From positions 1-64,000 of the forward strand of contig NZ_WUEH01000015.1 of NCBI RefSeq assembly GCF_010468615.1: a stretch of DNA of 64,000 nucleotides, written 5' to 3'. Positions 26,258-35,371 of this stretch are shown one piece after another. The notes under the pieces were generated by a model. That model was given only the letters and a program-made list of their open reading frames with translations, was not told the origin of the DNA and searched no databases. How positions within the stretch are numbered: the stretch's first letter is position 1; each line of letters opens with the position of its first letter. The position numbers and the translations under genes are program-made. The stretch comes from Pseudodesulfovibrio sp. JC047 (lineage in GTDB: Bacteria > Desulfobacterota > Desulfovibrionia > Desulfovibrionales > Desulfovibrionaceae).

Positions 26258-27131
26258 GATCGTCATTATCAGCGGTAAAGGCGGTGCAGGCAAAACCTCG
26301 ATCACCGGCGCATTTTCGCACCTCGCGGACAAAGCCATTCTCTGTGATCTGGATGTGGATGCCCCGGATTTGCACCTCTTGCTCGATCCCAAAATCGAAT
26401 TCGAGGAATCCTTCAGGTCCGGCAATGAGGCAGTTATCGATAACGATCTTTGTACAGGCTGCGGCCGATGCGAGGAACTCTGTCGATTCAATGCCATCAG
26501 CCACAAAGACGACCTGTTCACCATCGATCCGATGCAGTGTGAAGGCTGCAAGGTCTGCGTAACTCTGTGCCCGGCCGAGGCCATTGAATTCCCGGAAAGG
26601 CATTGCGGTCAATGGTATGTCTCCAAAACCCGATTCGGCGAGATGGTTCACGCCCAACTCTTTCCCGGTGAGGAAAACTCCGGGCGACTGGTCACACTGC
26701 TGAAACAGCGGGCACGGGAAATGGCTGAAGAGCAAGGGCTGGATATCGTCCTGTGTGACGGTGCCCCTGGTATCGGGTGCCCGGTCATCAGCTCCATGGC
26801 CGGAACGGATCTGGCTGTGGCGGTGACGGAACCGACACTCTCCGGTCTGCACGACCTCAAACGTGTGGCCGAATTGTGTGACGGATTCCGGACCAAGGTC
26901 GCCGTCCTGATCAACAAGTGGGATATCAATCCGGATTTGTCCGATAAAATAGAGACATACTGTACCGAAAAAGGCTATACTGTCGTTGGCCGTTTTCCGC
27001 ATGACAAAAAAGTGGTGGATTCGATGTTACACCGCCAAGTCATTACAGAATATGAAGATGGACCGCTTTCAGCGACACTGAAACAGGCATGGTCGGACAT
27101 TCTGGACATGCTCAAGGATATCAAGAAATAA
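26250..27131 (+). CDS. Second MinD-family ferredoxin-ATPase (ORP cluster)
   Basis: A 293-residue paralogue of the preceding gene: SGKGGAGKTS Walker A, ferredoxin motifs CTGCGRCEELC and CEGCKVCVTLC, and CDGAPGIGCPV around the nucleotide site. The ATG at 26250 has AAGGAGG upstream and overlaps the preceding stop by 8 bp. The two ATPases probably form a heterodimer as proposed for the ORP complex; in D. vulgaris the complex has been connected to cell division and positioning, though that is not established here. Confidence 0.92.
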   Translation: MHEIVIISGKGGAGKTSITGAFSHLADKAILCDLDVDAPDLHLLLDPKIEFEESFRSGNEAVIDNDLCTGCGRCEELCRFNAISHKDDLFTIDPMQCEGCKVCVTLCPAEAIEFPERHCGQWYVSKTRFGEMVHAQLFPGEENSGRLVTLLKQRAREMAEEQGLDIVLCDGAPGIGCPVISSMAGTDLAVAVTEPTLSGLHDLKRVAELCDGFRTKVAVLINKWDINPDLSDKIETYCTEKGYTVVGRFPHDKKVVDSMLHRQVITEYEDGPLSATLKQAWSDILDMLKDIKK

Positions 27132-27157
27132 CCAAACCTTCAGAAGGAGATAGGAAT

Positions 27158-27532
27158 ATGGAAACTCTCGTAGCTGTTCCCACTGCGGAACCAGGTGGCA
27201 TGGACGCCTCTGTTGACGCCCACTTCGGCCACTGCGGCATGTACACACTGGTAGCGATCGCCGATGGTGCCGTCAAAGAAGTCACCACGGTCCCGAGCTG
27301 CCCCCACGAACAGGGTGGCTGCATGGCTCCTGTTCAATACCTGGCTGACCACAAGGTCAAGGCCCTGATTTCCGGCGGCATGGGAATGCGTCCGCTCATG
27401 GGATTCAACCAGGTCGGCATCCAGGTTTTCCACGGCAACGGTGCCCCCACAGTCAAGACTGCCATTGAAGCATTTCTGCATGACAGCCTGCCTGTTTTCA
27501 CCGCTGAACAAACGTGTGGCGGAGGCCGGTAA
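27158..27532 (+). CDS. NifX-like cluster-binding protein, orange-protein homologue
   Basis: A 124-residue NifX/MTH1175-type protein. Desulfovibrio orange protein (ORP) of this fold binds an unusual Mo-Cu-sulfide cluster non-covalently. Features: VDAHFGHCGMYTLVAI, SCPHEQGGCMAPVQYL, ISGGMGMRPLMGF and a C-terminal CGGG. Cysteines at HCGM, SCPH, GCMA and TCGG are available for a metal cluster. AGAAGGAG precedes the start. It is the second NifX domain in the operon, so two cluster-binding proteins are served by two ATPases. Confidence 0.9.
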   Translation: METLVAVPTAEPGGMDASVDAHFGHCGMYTLVAIADGAVKEVTTVPSCPHEQGGCMAPVQYLADHKVKALISGGMGMRPLMGFNQVGIQVFHGNGAPTVKTAIEAFLHDSLPVFTAEQTCGGGR

Positions 27533-27537
27533 ACCCC

Positions 27538-27897
27538 ATGTCTATCGTCTTTGCAACAACCCGCGCCGAATCACTTGGTGAGTTCATGGACTCGCTGACT
27601 GATTCCAGCGGACAGAAAATCGATGTGGTGTCCTCTGGTAAAGCCGCCCTTGAAGCCGTCAAGGACGGGGCCGTCAAACTCGTCGTCATCGATGAAGGGT
27701 TGCACGACTTCACTTCCTTGGATCTGGCTCTGGAAGTCATCAAGGTGAACGCCATGGTCCACACAGCCACGGTTACCTCGTTGTCTGCCAAGGATTTTCA
27801 CGATAAAAGTGAAGGTCTTGGCGTCCTCATGGGACTTCCGGTCAATCCCGGAAAAGAGGATGGGGTCAAACTGGCGGAAGCCTTCGGCAGAATGTAA
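27538..27897 (+). CDS. Small protein of the ORP cluster, receiver-like fold
   Basis: A 119-residue soluble protein (MSIVFATTRAESLGEFMDSL). Predicted alternating strand-helix order with VVSSGKAALEAVKDGAVKLVVIDEGLHD resembles a response-regulator receiver, but the phospho-acceptor region reads VVIDEGL and the other acidic and Lys positions are not clearly kept, so it is probably a non-phosphorylated pseudo-receiver. Small genes of unknown function also occur in the D. vulgaris orp operons. It starts 5 bp after the preceding stop and is the last gene before a strong terminator. Confidence 0.75.
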   Translation: MSIVFATTRAESLGEFMDSLTDSSGQKIDVVSSGKAALEAVKDGAVKLVVIDEGLHDFTSLDLALEVIKVNAMVHTATVTSLSAKDFHDKSEGLGVLMGLPVNPGKEDGVKLAEAFGRM

Positions 27898-27909
27898 TTA
27901 GACGAATTC

Positions 27910-27969
27910 CATTCTCACAAAAAAAAGAGGGGATGCTCACCGGCATCCCCTCTTTTTTTGTGAGAATGA
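27910..27969. terminator. Very long bidirectional terminator hairpin
   Basis: CATTCTCACAAAAAAA followed by GAGGGGATGC is complementary to the segment ending at 27969. The stem is about 26 bp with one extra A and a short loop around 27937-27942. It closes the ORP operon; the outer CATTCTCAC arms extend the stem well beyond a usual terminator. Confidence 0.9.
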
Positions 27970-28009
27970 TTGCCAACAACTGTTAGCATCAGGTACGCTT
28001 GGTGCCATT

Positions 28010-28924
28010 ATGAGACCCCAAAATCACCAATTCCTGATTGTGTACAGGATGTTCACCATTTTTCCCCTAATCACGGGTATATTCTTGCTGATAACGGTGC
28101 TGGATGCGGCGGCCACGGCCAAGGATATGGCATGGTACCGCGATCACGGTGTCACCGTGGTCAACCCGCCGAATTCCGCCCCGCTGTCATTTCTGGGTAT
28201 CAACGGAACACCCAAGGGTTACCTTATCGATATATGGAAAAAATGGTCTGAAAAAACTGCCATTCCCGTTCATTTCGAATTCGCCCAATGGGACAAGACA
28301 CTGACCGGCGTGGCGCAAGGGACATACGATATCCACGGAGGCCTGTTCATGAGTGAAACACGTTCAGCCTTTCTGGATTTCTGTATACCGTTTCACGAAA
28401 TTCAATCCGCCCTGCTTGTCACAAAAAATAACGATGTCGCACTCTCTCGATTATACAGCACATTCACCGTCGGTGTTCTCAAAAAGGGCTACACAGAAGA
28501 CTTCATCAGAAAAGCCCATCCCACGCTCAAGGTCAGCCAATTCACCGCAATAAGCGATATGCGACACGCACTGGCTAACGAAACCATTCAGGCTGCCGCC
28601 GGAAACCACCCCATTCTTGGATTCGAACTGCGAAAACTCGAAAAAGGGCAGGATATTCTCGTCAAACAGATTCTCTTCAAACGAAACATTCACGGGGCGG
28701 TTGCCAAAGGAAACACCCCACTTCTCACTGTGGTGGACCAGGGATTTTCCGATATCACCCCCGCCGAGTACAAAAACATCGCCAACCACTGGTTCGTGCT
28801 CCAGACCCGCAAAATCGACTGGTTTCGCTATGCCCTGACCGCCGGAGCCATTCTCTTCATCGCCACCATGATCGCGGTTCTGCTGGGCCGTGGAAGTATC
28901 TCCGAGCATCACTCGGCAGACTGA
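28010..28924 (+). CDS. SBP_bac_3 sensor-like protein with C-terminal TM, no output domain
   Basis: A 304-residue membrane protein: N-terminal hydrophobic segment (about residues 15-35), a periplasmic family-3 solute-binding domain (GYLIDIWKKWSEKTAIPV, GTYDIHGGLFMSETR, ITPAEYKNIANHWF), then one transmembrane helix (ALTAGAILFIATMIAVLLG, residues about 275-293) and only 11 cytoplasmic residues. In relatives this arrangement continues into a kinase, GGDEF or chemotaxis output domain, which is absent here, so it is either a truncated sensor or a membrane-tethered binding protein. Its 3' end overlaps comM tail-to-tail by 16 bp. Confidence 0.8.
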   Translation: MRPQNHQFLIVYRMFTIFPLITGIFLLITVLDAAATAKDMAWYRDHGVTVVNPPNSAPLSFLGINGTPKGYLIDIWKKWSEKTAIPVHFEFAQWDKTLTGVAQGTYDIHGGLFMSETRSAFLDFCIPFHEIQSALLVTKNNDVALSRLYSTFTVGVLKKGYTEDFIRKAHPTLKVSQFTAISDMRHALANETIQAAAGNHPILGFELRKLEKGQDILVKQILFKRNIHGAVAKGNTPLLTVVDQGFSDITPAEYKNIANHWFVLQTRKIDWFRYALTAGAILFIATMIAVLLGRGSISEHHSAD

Positions 28925-30462
28925 CAGGCCGTCCCGCCTTCACGGTCCATCCCCCGATAATTCACGGCCTCGGCCAGATGATCGACCCCAATGGCGGACT
29001 CGTCCGCCAAATCGGCAATGGTCCGGGCGATCCGCAGGATACGCGTATACGCTCGCGCAGACAGTCCCAACGATTCAACAGCCTGTTTCAAAAAGCCGTG
29101 CTCAACTTCTGTCAATTCGCAAAACTTCTCCAAAGCCCCGCCTTCCAACGACGCATTGAGTGAAAAATGTCGATCGGCGTACCGCTTGAGCTGAATTTCG
29201 CGCGCGGCCAAAATTCGAGCTCGCATGGTGGCCGAATCCACCGTACTCCCGGCCCGTTTCAGATCTTCATACGGCACGGCGGGCACATCCACATGCAAAT
29301 CGATACGATCGAGAAGCGGCCCGGAAATCTTGCCCCGATACCGCTGTACCGCCAGCGGGGTACACGTACAGACATGCGTGTCATCCGACATGTAGCCGCA
29401 CGGACAGGGATTCATTGCCGCAACCAACATGACATCCGCCGGGTATTTCAAAGTCATCAGCGACCGGGAAATCGAGACTTCCCCGTCTTCAAGTGGTTGC
29501 CGCAGGACTTCAAGCACGCTTTTCTTGAATTCCGGCATCTCATCCAGAAAAAGCACGCCCCGATGTGCCAAAGAGGTTTCACCCGGTTGAGGATACCGTC
29601 CACCACCGATCAATCCCACGTCCGAAATGGTGTGGTGCGGCGTCCGAAACGGACGGGTCACCAGCAACGCCCGATCCTTGGGAAGCAGTCCGGCCACGGA
29701 ATAGATCTTGGTCACTTCCAACGCCTCTTCAAAACGCAATGGCGGCAAAACCGTGGGAATCCGCTTGGCCAGCATGGTCTTTCCCGAGCCGGGAGGCCCG
29801 ATAAACAACAGGTTGTGACCGCCAGCCGCCGCTATTTCGATGGCGCGTTTGGCGTGCTCCTGCCCTTTGACCTCATTGAAATCAATTTGATGGGATTGCC
29901 GTTCATTCCATAATGTTTTGATATCTATAGCGATCGGCTCAACGGTTTCTTCCCCCAACAACAGACGAACCACCTGTCCGAGATCCGTGGCACCGACAAC
30001 GGCAATATCTTTGACCACCGCCCCTTCCCGTCCATTGGCCGCCGGAACAATGATCCCCGTGCCCGATTGTTCGTTCGCGGTGAGTGCCAGCGGCAACACG
30101 CCGGGAACGGATTTAAGATCGCCGGTCAGGGACAATTCTCCAGCCAAAAACCATGGATCGATGGCCTCCTGACTGAGCACCCCCATTCCCACAAGAATAC
30201 CGATGGCCAACGGCAGATCATAGGCACTGCCTGCCTTGCGGACATCAGCAGGAGCGAGATTCACCGTAATCCGGGCGGGAGGCACTTTATAGCCACAATT
30301 CTTGAGCGCGGAAAAGACCCGTTCCTTGGATTCCTTGACCGCCCCTTCAGCAAGACCCACCATGGTGAAACACGGCATCCCGGACCGGGAAAAATCAACT
30401 TCGAGTTCGACTTTGAAGGCGTCAATGCCCATGAGGGCGGCGCAAGAGACTTTGGCTATCAT
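28909..30462 (-). CDS. comM: YifB/ComM-family AAA+ ATPase
   Basis: A 517-residue Mg-chelatase-like AAA+ protein: N-terminal ChlI-type domain, Walker A GPPGSGKTMLAKR, Walker B LFLDEMPEF, a cysteine cluster in NPCPCGYMSDDTHVCTCTP and a C-terminal Mg-chelatase domain (SARAYTRILRIARTIADL). ComM drives branch migration of D-loops during natural transformation in Vibrio and Haemophilus. Start 30462 (MIAKVSCAALMG) fits the family N-terminus; the frame is open 22 codons further. Most Desulfovibrio carry it without known competence. Confidence 0.94.
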   Translation of the reverse strand: MIAKVSCAALMGIDAFKVELEVDFSRSGMPCFTMVGLAEGAVKESKERVFSALKNCGYKVPPARITVNLAPADVRKAGSAYDLPLAIGILVGMGVLSQEAIDPWFLAGELSLTGDLKSVPGVLPLALTANEQSGTGIIVPAANGREGAVVKDIAVVGATDLGQVVRLLLGEETVEPIAIDIKTLWNERQSHQIDFNEVKGQEHAKRAIEIAAAGGHNLLFIGPPGSGKTMLAKRIPTVLPPLRFEEALEVTKIYSVAGLLPKDRALLVTRPFRTPHHTISDVGLIGGGRYPQPGETSLAHRGVLFLDEMPEFKKSVLEVLRQPLEDGEVSISRSLMTLKYPADVMLVAAMNPCPCGYMSDDTHVCTCTPLAVQRYRGKISGPLLDRIDLHVDVPAVPYEDLKRAGSTVDSATMRARILAAREIQLKRYADRHFSLNASLEGGALEKFCELTEVEHGFLKQAVESLGLSARAYTRILRIARTIADLADESAIGVDHLAEAVNYRGMDREGGTACQSAE

Positions 30463-30696
30463 ATGAAATATCCATCTGAGGTTGGCAACAGCACTGAAAG
30501 TCTTACCCAAACCCTCGTGATTCCGCAAACAAATATACCTTTAACGAACCAACACTGTCAGCTATACTCTTAAGGAAGCTCCTCCTCATCGCTCTTTTGG
30601 GCAATCTCTCCGCCGGACAAGCCTTTCTTCTGCTTTTTTCCTGATGACGCTCCTCCCATGCCCGCATGTGAAAAAGCCCTGTATCTATATAACCCG

Positions 30697-30725
30697 TTGC
30701 ATGAATTGAAGATATCAGCTATAGA
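30697..30725 (+). promoter_or_regulatory. Candidate sigma70 promoter
   Basis: TTGCAT (30697-30702), a 17-bp spacer and TATAGA (30720-30725), 50 bp upstream of the RsbW-GNAT gene start. The rest of the 312-bp divergent region 30463-30774 holds no other recognisable feature. Confidence 0.45.
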
Positions 30726-30774
30726 CCCGCGCAAATATACCCTTTATCAAGGGAAAGACTGTAACGAGAGGATT

Positions 30775-32289
30775 ATGAAGCAGCAGACAGAATTTTCAAA
30801 AACCATTTTCCTGGCCAAACTCACACTTCCGGTTCGCACACTGATGACCAGGTCTGCGGTAGACTGTGCAGCGCATGTTGCCAAAATACTTTCTTTTGAT
30901 GAAAAAGGAATTTTTGGCATCAAGCTCGCCGTTGATGAAGCATTTTGTAATGCTGTCGAGCATTTTTCAGGAGTAATCACTCCTGATGAACGAATCCATA
31001 TCGAATTTTTCATAGAAGATGACATGCTGGTCATCTCCATTCGGGAGAAAGGGATTCCCTTTGATCGCCGACAAGCTGAACGTTACACGCCTGAGAGTCT
31101 GGACACCATGAACAAACCTGGGCTGGGCACACTGCTCATGCACCAATCAATGGATTCCGTCGAACTGTTTGTCCATGGCCGAGACGGCAAGGAAACCCGG
31201 CTGAAGAAACGACTCGCATACGGAGCGTTGCCCCCGGAACTGGTCGAATCGACAGCAGACAGACAGGGGAAAAAACGGATAACGGTCAAAAACCCGGACA
31301 TTCGATTGACCAGTCCCGATGAATTGGCTGAAGTCTGTCGGCTGGCCTGGCGATGTTACGGATTCACTCAGGAAGATTTTCTCTATGATCTCGATGCACT
31401 GACCCAAAAAATAAAACGCCATGAGTTCACCTCTGTCACGGCATTCGACCCGGAAAGCGGGGCCATGATCGGCCATGCCGGTTTCAAATATCACGATCCG
31501 GCCGTCAAGGTTCCCGAACTTGGGCTGGCCTTTGTTGACCCGACATACCGTTCGCCGGGACTGCCAAAAAAATTGGCACGACTGCTTTTCGATATTGCCG
31601 AACAGGAAGGCGACCGGGGTATTTTCGATTGTTCAGTGACTACGCACACCTTTTCCCAAAAAGGGATGCAGGAAATGGGATCTCGCCCCTGTTCTCTGCT
31701 CATGGGAATCGCAGCCTCGGGAATGCAAGCAAAGGAACTCGCCACCTCGCGGCAGGAAAAAGGCTCAGTCATGAGCCATTATTACGCCTTTGACCGGACA
31801 CCAAAGACGCTCTTTATCCCCACCCGCCATCGGGATATGATCGCCGAGATCTACACCTGGCTTGATCTCCCGAGGACGTTTGAAGCAGGTTCCTCACAGC
31901 CATTGATTGAAAAATCATCTGTCACGGTCTTTCCGCTCCCTGACGAATTGAATGTCGCCTTCATCACCGTTCACACCATCGGCTCCACCACACGACAGGA
32001 AATTGTCGAAGGATTTCGGCAGTGTGAAAACGCCCGTCACGATGCTGTGTATATTCTCCTTCCACTGGGAGTTCCCGCATCCCCTGACGTGGTTGCAGAC
32101 TGCGAAGACCTCGGATTTTCTTTCGCCGGAATCATGCCACACGTCCACGATGGTGATGACAGAATATTGATGCAACGTGTTCATATCGAATTGGATATGG
32201 ATGCAATCAAAGTCTATGGCGATATGTCCAAAACACTTTTTTCATATATCAGAAAGGAACGAGAACGAGTCTCTGCTACTGTGACATAA
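30775..32289 (+). CDS. RsbW-like ATPase fused to a GNAT-type domain
   Basis: A 504-residue cytoplasmic protein. Residues 1-150 are a GHKL ATPase of the anti-sigma/RsbW type ([14 protein letters not shown] as N-box, EKGIPFD as G1, [14 protein letters not shown] as G2). Residues about 170-330 look like a GNAT acyltransferase ([39 protein letters not shown]). The last 130 residues look like a second, degenerate acyltransferase-like part. The start at 30775 has GAGAGG upstream. Anti-sigma kinase or serine-kinase signalling coupled to protein acetylation is inferred; no sigma factor or anti-anti-sigma (STAS) gene is adjacent. Confidence 0.8.
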   Translation: MKQQTEFSKTIFLAKLTLPVRTLMTRSAVDCAAHVAKILSFDEKGIFGIKLAVDEAFCNAVEHFSGVITPDERIHIEFFIEDDMLVISIREKGIPFDRRQAERYTPESLDTMNKPGLGTLLMHQSMDSVELFVHGRDGKETRLKKRLAYGALPPELVESTADRQGKKRITVKNPDIRLTSPDELAEVCRLAWRCYGFTQEDFLYDLDALTQKIKRHEFTSVTAFDPESGAMIGHAGFKYHDPAVKVPELGLAFVDPTYRSPGLPKKLARLLFDIAEQEGDRGIFDCSVTTHTFSQKGMQEMGSRPCSLLMGIAASGMQAKELATSRQEKGSVMSHYYAFDRTPKTLFIPTRHRDMIAEIYTWLDLPRTFEAGSSQPLIEKSSVTVFPLPDELNVAFITVHTIGSTTRQEIVEGFRQCENARHDAVYILLPLGVPASPDVVADCEDLGFSFAGIMPHVHDGDDRILMQRVHIELDMDAIKVYGDMSKTLFSYIRKERERVSATVT

Positions 32290-32399
32290 ATTTTTCAGAA
32301 CACATCCACGCGAAAGAGTGGAAACATTATATAATGAAGGCCCTCCATTGGGTCACGAACAGTTTCATATCATCCATAAAAGAATGCAGGGAGATTCCC

Positions 32400-34373
32400 A
32401 TGGGTATCAGAACCAAAATTTTCACCCCTCTATTAATCGTCACATTGATAATGATTACAGGCGGAATATTCTGCCTCACATCACAATTCGAGACGCTCAA
32501 AGGGTCTTTCGTTTCCCTTATCATTAAAGGAAAAGTGGAAGACACCCAACAATCCATCACGAAGATGTCCAGAAATGCCCTTGAACAGGCCGCACTGTTC
32601 AGCAGAATGCCGGCAGTGGTGGAGGCCTTTACCATTGCCAGCCAAGGAAACATGAATGATCCGAAAGACTCGCGAGCACAGGAAGCAAGGGAACGCCTGA
32701 GAACCACCCTTTCACCAGTGCTTCGGGGGTACAAGGAAGCGACCGGAACCAACTTCAAGGCACATTTTCATCTGCCCACAGCACGGAGCCTCGTTCGGGT
32801 CTGGCGAGAAAAACAGGCCAAGAAAAACGGCAAATGGGTCGACATTTCAGACGATCTCTCCTCGTTTCGCAATACAGTCATTGACGTCAACCAGAACCAT
32901 CGTCCAGTCCAGGGCATCGAGCCTGGCCGAGGCGGATTCACCATCCGGGGACTGGCTCCCGTCACCGGGACCGATGGAACACACCTCGGGTCTGTCGAAG
33001 TGCTCATCGGTTTTGACGGTATTCTCAAAACCATGGAGTCGTCCGGGGGCATGAAAACCCTGCTGTACATGGACTCCGGGTTACTCCCCATCACCACCAA
33101 ATTGCAGGACCAAAAAAAGAACCCGATCAAAAACAGTCGATACGTCCTTGTCTACGGACAAAAAAACACCGTCACACGGGAAGCGGCGACCGAGGAACTG
33201 CTTCGAAACGGCATGAACGACACCTCGATTTTCATTGACGGAGATCAGGCGCTAGGCGCGTTCCCAGTCATGGATTATCGAGGAAAAACCATCGGCGTAA
33301 TTGTTCTTTCCATGGATATTTCACCGCAGGAAGCCATGATTTCCACGGTAATGTGGATCATCATGGGCATCATGCTCGCCATGGTCATTGCACCGGTGCT
33401 CATTATCCTCTGGGTGCTGCACCAGTCCGTCATGACTCCCATCACTGATTGCAGTCAGCAGGTTGCCCGTATTTCCCAAGGAGATCTTGGCCGAATCAAG
33501 ACCAATGACCGCACCGATGAAATGGGCGTCATGCTCACGGCCATCGGGACAATGAGTGACCGGCTCAATGAGACATTGCTCAATGTCCGGCAGGTCTCCA
33601 CGGATGTCTCCACCGAATGCAGCGGACTGACCGAGGCGAGTGAAGCCTTGTCTCTGGGGGCCACCAAACAGGCTGCGGGGCTTGAAGAGGTCTCCGCCAG
33701 CATGGATGAGATGTCCGGCAGCATTCGACTGGCCGCAGAGACCGCCAACAAAACGGAAAAGGTGGCCTCCAAGGCCGCTGACGATGCTGAACTGGGTGGC
33801 GAGGCCGTGAACAGGACCCTGAATGCCATGAAGAAAATCGCGGAAGAAATCAGCATCATCGAAGACATCGCCCGGCAGACAAACCTGCTGGCCCTCAATG
33901 CAGCCATTGAAGCGGCCCGGGCCGGTGAAGCCGGAAAGGGATTCGCCGTTGTCGCGGCAGAAGTCCGCAAGCTCGCGGAACGCAGTGGAAACGCGGCCGC
34001 CGGGATCAGTGAATTGTCGTCCAGCAGTGTCGCGGTCGCCGAAGAAGCCGAAAAACTCTTGGAACAAATTGTCCCGGACATTCAGTCCACCGCCCAGCTA
34101 ATTCAGGAAATCTCGACCGCCACAGCGGAACAGAACACCGGTGTCTCACAGATCACCACGGCCTTGCAGGAATCAGACAGAGTGGTCCAGCACAACGCCG
34201 CAGCCGCATCACAAGTTGCCGACGCCGCTGTCAGTCTGTCGGACAAAGTCCGACAGCTGGATGCCTCCATCAGTTTCTTCAAACTCAATGAAAACCGTGG
34301 CACGCGCGCTGTTTCCCACGGCACACCAACACAACAACTGCCATCCTCTGAAGACGGCTTTGAACGATTCTAA
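32400..34373 (+). CDS. Methyl-accepting chemotaxis protein with dCache_3-like sensor
   Basis: A 657-residue chemoreceptor: TM1 at residues about 8-28, periplasmic double-Cache sensor ([39 protein letters not shown]) typical of the dCache_3 group, TM2 near residues 318-340, HAMP, and a full signalling domain with [18 protein letters not shown]. Start 32400 ([10 protein letters not shown]) has AGGGAG upstream; an ATG at 32334 is also in frame. The C-terminus is DGFERF. It follows the RsbW-GNAT gene on the same strand. Confidence 0.93.
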   Translation: MGIRTKIFTPLLIVTLIMITGGIFCLTSQFETLKGSFVSLIIKGKVEDTQQSITKMSRNALEQAALFSRMPAVVEAFTIASQGNMNDPKDSRAQEARERLRTTLSPVLRGYKEATGTNFKAHFHLPTARSLVRVWREKQAKKNGKWVDISDDLSSFRNTVIDVNQNHRPVQGIEPGRGGFTIRGLAPVTGTDGTHLGSVEVLIGFDGILKTMESSGGMKTLLYMDSGLLPITTKLQDQKKNPIKNSRYVLVYGQKNTVTREAATEELLRNGMNDTSIFIDGDQALGAFPVMDYRGKTIGVIVLSMDISPQEAMISTVMWIIMGIMLAMVIAPVLIILWVLHQSVMTPITDCSQQVARISQGDLGRIKTNDRTDEMGVMLTAIGTMSDRLNETLLNVRQVSTDVSTECSGLTEASEALSLGATKQAAGLEEVSASMDEMSGSIRLAAETANKTEKVASKAADDAELGGEAVNRTLNAMKKIAEEISIIEDIARQTNLLALNAAIEAARAGEAGKGFAVVAAEVRKLAERSGNAAAGISELSSSSVAVAEEAEKLLEQIVPDIQSTAQLIQEISTATAEQNTGVSQITTALQESDRVVQHNAAAASQVADAAVSLSDKVRQLDASISFFKLNENRGTRAVSHGTPTQQLPSSEDGFERF

Positions 34374-34378
34374 ACAAC

Positions 34379-34411
34379 CGGGTCCCCGACCACACCGTGA
34401 TCGGGGACCCG
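34379..34411 (+). terminator. Hairpin after the chemoreceptor gene
   Basis: CGGGTCCCCGA (34379-34389) pairs with TCGGGGACCCG (34401-34411). There is no long T-run, so it may be a weak or Rho-assisted terminator. Confidence 0.6.
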
Positions 34412-34519
34412 ACTTCCTGCCCACACCCGATTCGAAAAGCATCTGGATAAAACGGCTCTGGATTCTCCTCCGGTTCCCTGCTAAAACAGGCTTTCAAATG
34501 ACAACTCCATGGAGGACCC

Positions 34520-35041
34520 ATGCGGACCATATTCATTGCCCTGATGCTTGCATTGACCCTCGCAGCCTGCGGCACCAAAGACGAAACACCGGAATCACCC
34601 GTCACACCGCCAGATGCCGCCGCGACCCAGGATCAATCACCGACACAGGCCGCCGACCCCACCGCCGTGGCCGACCCGATACCGGAAGGCCCGGTCGGTA
34701 CCATGCAACTCGCCGACGGCTCGACACTGGTCATCACCGAACTGGTCAAGCTGGACAAGTTCTATCTCTACCTGTCCGGCAAACTCAACGGACGGTCATC
34801 AACCATTGTCAGTTTCACCCGATTCTCGGACCTGCGAGGATTCAATGCGTTCGTGTTCAAGGATCAAAACAATTTCATCATCACCACCAAACGAGGCAAG
34901 GAACTGGTCTTCACAGACGCGCATGTCTACATCGGTAATGACAGCCCGGACACCTACAGTTTCTATATCATGGATGAGAATCTCGATAAAAAACTCGTCA
35001 CCGTCCCCAAAAAGGATGTGGCCACCATCAAAATCAACTAG
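34520..35041 (+). CDS. Lipoprotein of unknown function
   Basis: A 173-residue lipoprotein: signal peptide MRTIFIALMLALTLAAC with lipobox LAAC (lipidated Cys17), then a Pro/Ala/Thr-rich tether (residues 18-60) and a compact beta-rich domain (MQLADGSTLVITELVKLDKFYLYLSG). Ser/Gly or Asp at +2 decides sorting; Gly18 suggests the outer membrane. I recognise no family. GGAGG lies just upstream of the ATG. Single gene. Confidence 0.82.
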   Translation: MRTIFIALMLALTLAACGTKDETPESPVTPPDAAATQDQSPTQAADPTAVADPIPEGPVGTMQLADGSTLVITELVKLDKFYLYLSGKLNGRSSTIVSFTRFSDLRGFNAFVFKDQNNFIITTKRGKELVFTDAHVYIGNDSPDTYSFYIMDENLDKKLVTVPKKDVATIKIN

Positions 35042-35371
35042 CCAGATAATTCCATGCGGAAAAACCCGGTCGAACGCTTGACCACCACCCTCTTTCGCTA
35101 TACGATATCGATAAGTTTTGTTTTTCGTTTTCTCCATATTTTTCAGGGGTGACGATTGGTGACGATGGGTATACGTCATGCGAATCAAAAAACACGCCGG
35201 TCACGGATTTTCATCAGGGACAATCGACATTGAAACCGCACTGAAACCAGCATTTGTTGACAGGCCAGGAACTGCGGATCACACTGAGATATTCAGGATA
35301 TATATTCCTTACCAGACAGGGATTTATACCCCCTGTGCGACTGTTTTCATATAACCAAATGAGTAGACATC
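35042..35371. other. Intergenic region, 330 bp
   Basis: AT-richer than its surroundings; a TTGACA at 35259-35264 and TATACGAT near 35100 could belong to promoters for the downstream HTH gene, but no well-spaced -35/-10 pair is evident. No gene or RNA is recognised. Confidence 0.35.
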
